Source: Verrucomicrobiota bacterium (GTDB lineage Bacteria; Verrucomicrobiota; Verrucomicrobiia; Opitutales; UBA953). Taken from it: a DNA stretch of 64,000 nt. A program made the position numbers and the translations under genes. The stretch spans positions 62,001-126,000 of the forward strand of contig JAURLX010000010.1 of the NCBI GenBank assembly GCA_030830965.1, in the 5' to 3' direction. Positions 62,760 to 64,000 of this stretch are shown piece after piece (the stretch's first letter is position 1; each line of letters starts with the position of its first letter). The notes beneath the pieces were generated by a model. That model made no database searches, was not told where the DNA came from, and saw nothing but the letters and a program-made list of their open reading frames with translations.

Positions 62760-63995
62760 TCAGAACCTGAAGAGCGCCTTGATCTGATCCCAGAGGCCGC
62801 GCGGGCGGCGGGCGGCGGGCGGCGCGTCGGTGATCGCGGCACGCATGAGGCCGACGACGCCGGCGTACTCGGGCTTGCGCAAAGACTCAGTGTCGAAGCG
62901 CGGCACGCCGACGCGGGCGGTCAGCCCGAGCGCCTGCTGCACCGCTTCGCACGCGTCGGCGAGGTTGGCGGAGCCCCCGGCGAGGATGACGCCGGAGGGC
63001 ACCATGTGCTGGTCGAGGCGCACGTTGTGCCCGGGGAAGATGCCCTCGAGATGGCGCAGCACGTCCTTGCGCACCAGGTCGAGCGTCTCCTGGTACCGAA
63101 GCGAGAGCACCTTGGTGATCGCGCCCCGGTTGAACTGCTGGTCGCCGAGGCCGCGGTCGCCGTCCTTCCAGATCGTCTGGTTCAGGTCGCCCTCCCGGTG
63201 CACGCCGGAGCCGAACCGGCACTTGAGGTCCTCGGCTGTCTCGCGGCTGACGCGCAGCGCGACGCTGAGGTCATTGGTCAGGTGCTCGCCCCCCACGGGC
63301 AGGGAGCCGGCGCAGAGGATGTGGTCCTTGTAGTAGAGGATCCAGTCCGTCGTCCCGGCGCCCATGTCGACGACCAGCACGCCACCGTGCTTGTCGGCGT
63401 CCTCCGCCACGGCGCAGGCCGCGGCGTGCGAGGCCAGGATGAAGTCGCGCACGCGTATGCTCATGCCGTTGATCATCCCGACGCGCATGCGCACCAGCGC
63501 GTCCTCCATCGTCACCCGCCAGAAGCTGACCTCGAGGCGCCGGCCGGTCATGCCCACGGGGCTGGCCACGGGCTTGCCGTCCAGCATCGTGGGCTGCCGC
63601 ATGTAGAGGATCGTGGTGCGGCCGGCGGCCGGCTCCTGGCGACGCGCGGAGGAGACGGCCTCGACGAAGTCCTTCTGGGTGACCTTGCCGTCGCGGGCCG
63701 GGACCATGACGAGGCCCTTCACGCGCTCGCCCTCGGCGGCGGGGCCGCCGAGCGAGAGGTAGACCTGCTCGACGTTGCGGCCGGCCCCGCGCTCGACGTC
63801 GTGGATGACGTTGTGGACGAGCGCATGCAGCTTCTCCAGGTCGGTGACGACGCCCTTCACCACACCCTCGGTGCGGCGTTCGCTGAAACTGAGCATGCGG
63901 GCCTGCCCGCCGATCATCTGGCCGACGAGGCTGACCGTCTTGGCGGTGCCGATGTCGACGACGGCGATGAGGGAAGGAAGAGGGTTGGAGTTCAT
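62760..63995 (-). CDS. ftsA: Cell division protein FtsA
   Basis: A 411-residue actin-like protein that tethers FtsZ to the membrane. IAVVDIGTAKTVSLV near the N-terminus and LVVDMGAGTTDW are the ATP-binding motifs; VILAGGSANL is the third. The C-terminus GLWDQIKALFRF is an amphipathic membrane-binding helix. The gene precedes ftsZ directly, with the stop of ftsA and start of ftsZ one base apart, a standard arrangement. Upstream genes lie beyond the right edge of the window. Confidence 0.95.
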   Translation of the reverse strand: MNSNPLPSLIAVVDIGTAKTVSLVGQMIGGQARMLSFSERRTEGVVKGVVTDLEKLHALVHNVIHDVERGAGRNVEQVYLSLGGPAAEGERVKGLVMVPARDGKVTQKDFVEAVSSARRQEPAAGRTTILYMRQPTMLDGKPVASPVGMTGRRLEVSFWRVTMEDALVRMRVGMINGMSIRVRDFILASHAAACAVAEDADKHGGVLVVDMGAGTTDWILYYKDHILCAGSLPVGGEHLTNDLSVALRVSRETAEDLKCRFGSGVHREGDLNQTIWKDGDRGLGDQQFNRGAITKVLSLRYQETLDLVRKDVLRHLEGIFPGHNVRLDQHMVPSGVILAGGSANLADACEAVQQALGLTARVGVPRFDTESLRKPEYAGVVGLMRAAITDAPPAARRPRGLWDQIKALFRF

Positions 63996-64000
63996 CGTAC

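Overview
The window is about 64 kb of GC-rich, densely coded bacterial chromosome with no mobile elements, CRISPR arrays or phage genes. It most likely comes from a member of the Verrucomicrobiota, perhaps an Opitutae-like lineage (inference). The basis is the set of PVC-superphylum families (DUF1592/DUF1552 pair, heme-binding propeller proteins with C-terminal cytochrome c, DUF1080, an iduronate-type sulfatase), an alternative complex III operon, menaquinone synthesis, H-x9-DG-type prepilin, and a divergent FtsZ beside FtsA.

Layout. 1-4.2 kb: start of an alternative complex III operon (actA, actB, beginning of actC, minus strand). 4.5-7.8 kb: glycolytic set gap / pgk / tpiA, with a strong terminator between gap and pgk. 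7.9-13.8 kb: a GH13 alpha-glucan enzyme, an rRNA-type methyltransferase, trpE and a primary-type sigma factor. 13.9-15.8 kb: three tandem paralogues for small outer-membrane beta-barrels, each with an almost identical 3' end and terminator. 16.1-16.5 kb: zinc-independent ribosomal proteins L36 and L31. 16.6-26.1 kb: GNAT acetyltransferase, tRNA-Leu(CAG), a hybrid histidine kinase overlapping clpS, a DUF2017-like gene, a SulP transporter, class I aldolase fbaB and a DUF2157/GDYXXLXY membrane protein. 26.2-30.5 kb: a 1442-residue heme-binding propeller protein. 30.5-44.4 kb: mostly housekeeping genes (MidA-like methyltransferase, tsaD, a three-gene envelope cluster with an M23 peptidase, menA/dCMP deaminase/yqgE, prepilin, ywlE-like/rpiB/glyA, purD, tRNA-Leu(GAG)), plus an Arg-Gly-rich protein and a glycosyltransferase-like protein. 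44.4-58.1 kb: an exported, PVC-type catabolic region (DUF1080-cytochrome fusion, sulfatase, serine hydrolase, DUF1552, DUF1592 cytochrome protein, Sel1-like protein, ThuA). 58-64 kb: hydroxyacid dehydrogenase, tRNA-Ser(UGA), DUF2851, cysteine desulfurase, and ftsZ/ftsA.

How it fits together. Central carbon flow (fbaB, tpiA, gap, pgk, rpiB, glyA) sits near a menaquinol-using respiratory module (menA, actABC). The exported c-type cytochrome proteins look able to pass electrons into such a chain while the sulfatase and DUF1080/ThuA proteins act on sugars or glycans; that link is inference. The points most worth follow-up are the FtsZ with a rewritten GTPase synergy loop, the tandem beta-barrel family with stop codons buried in a UUCG hairpin, and the large exported heme/sulfatase block.
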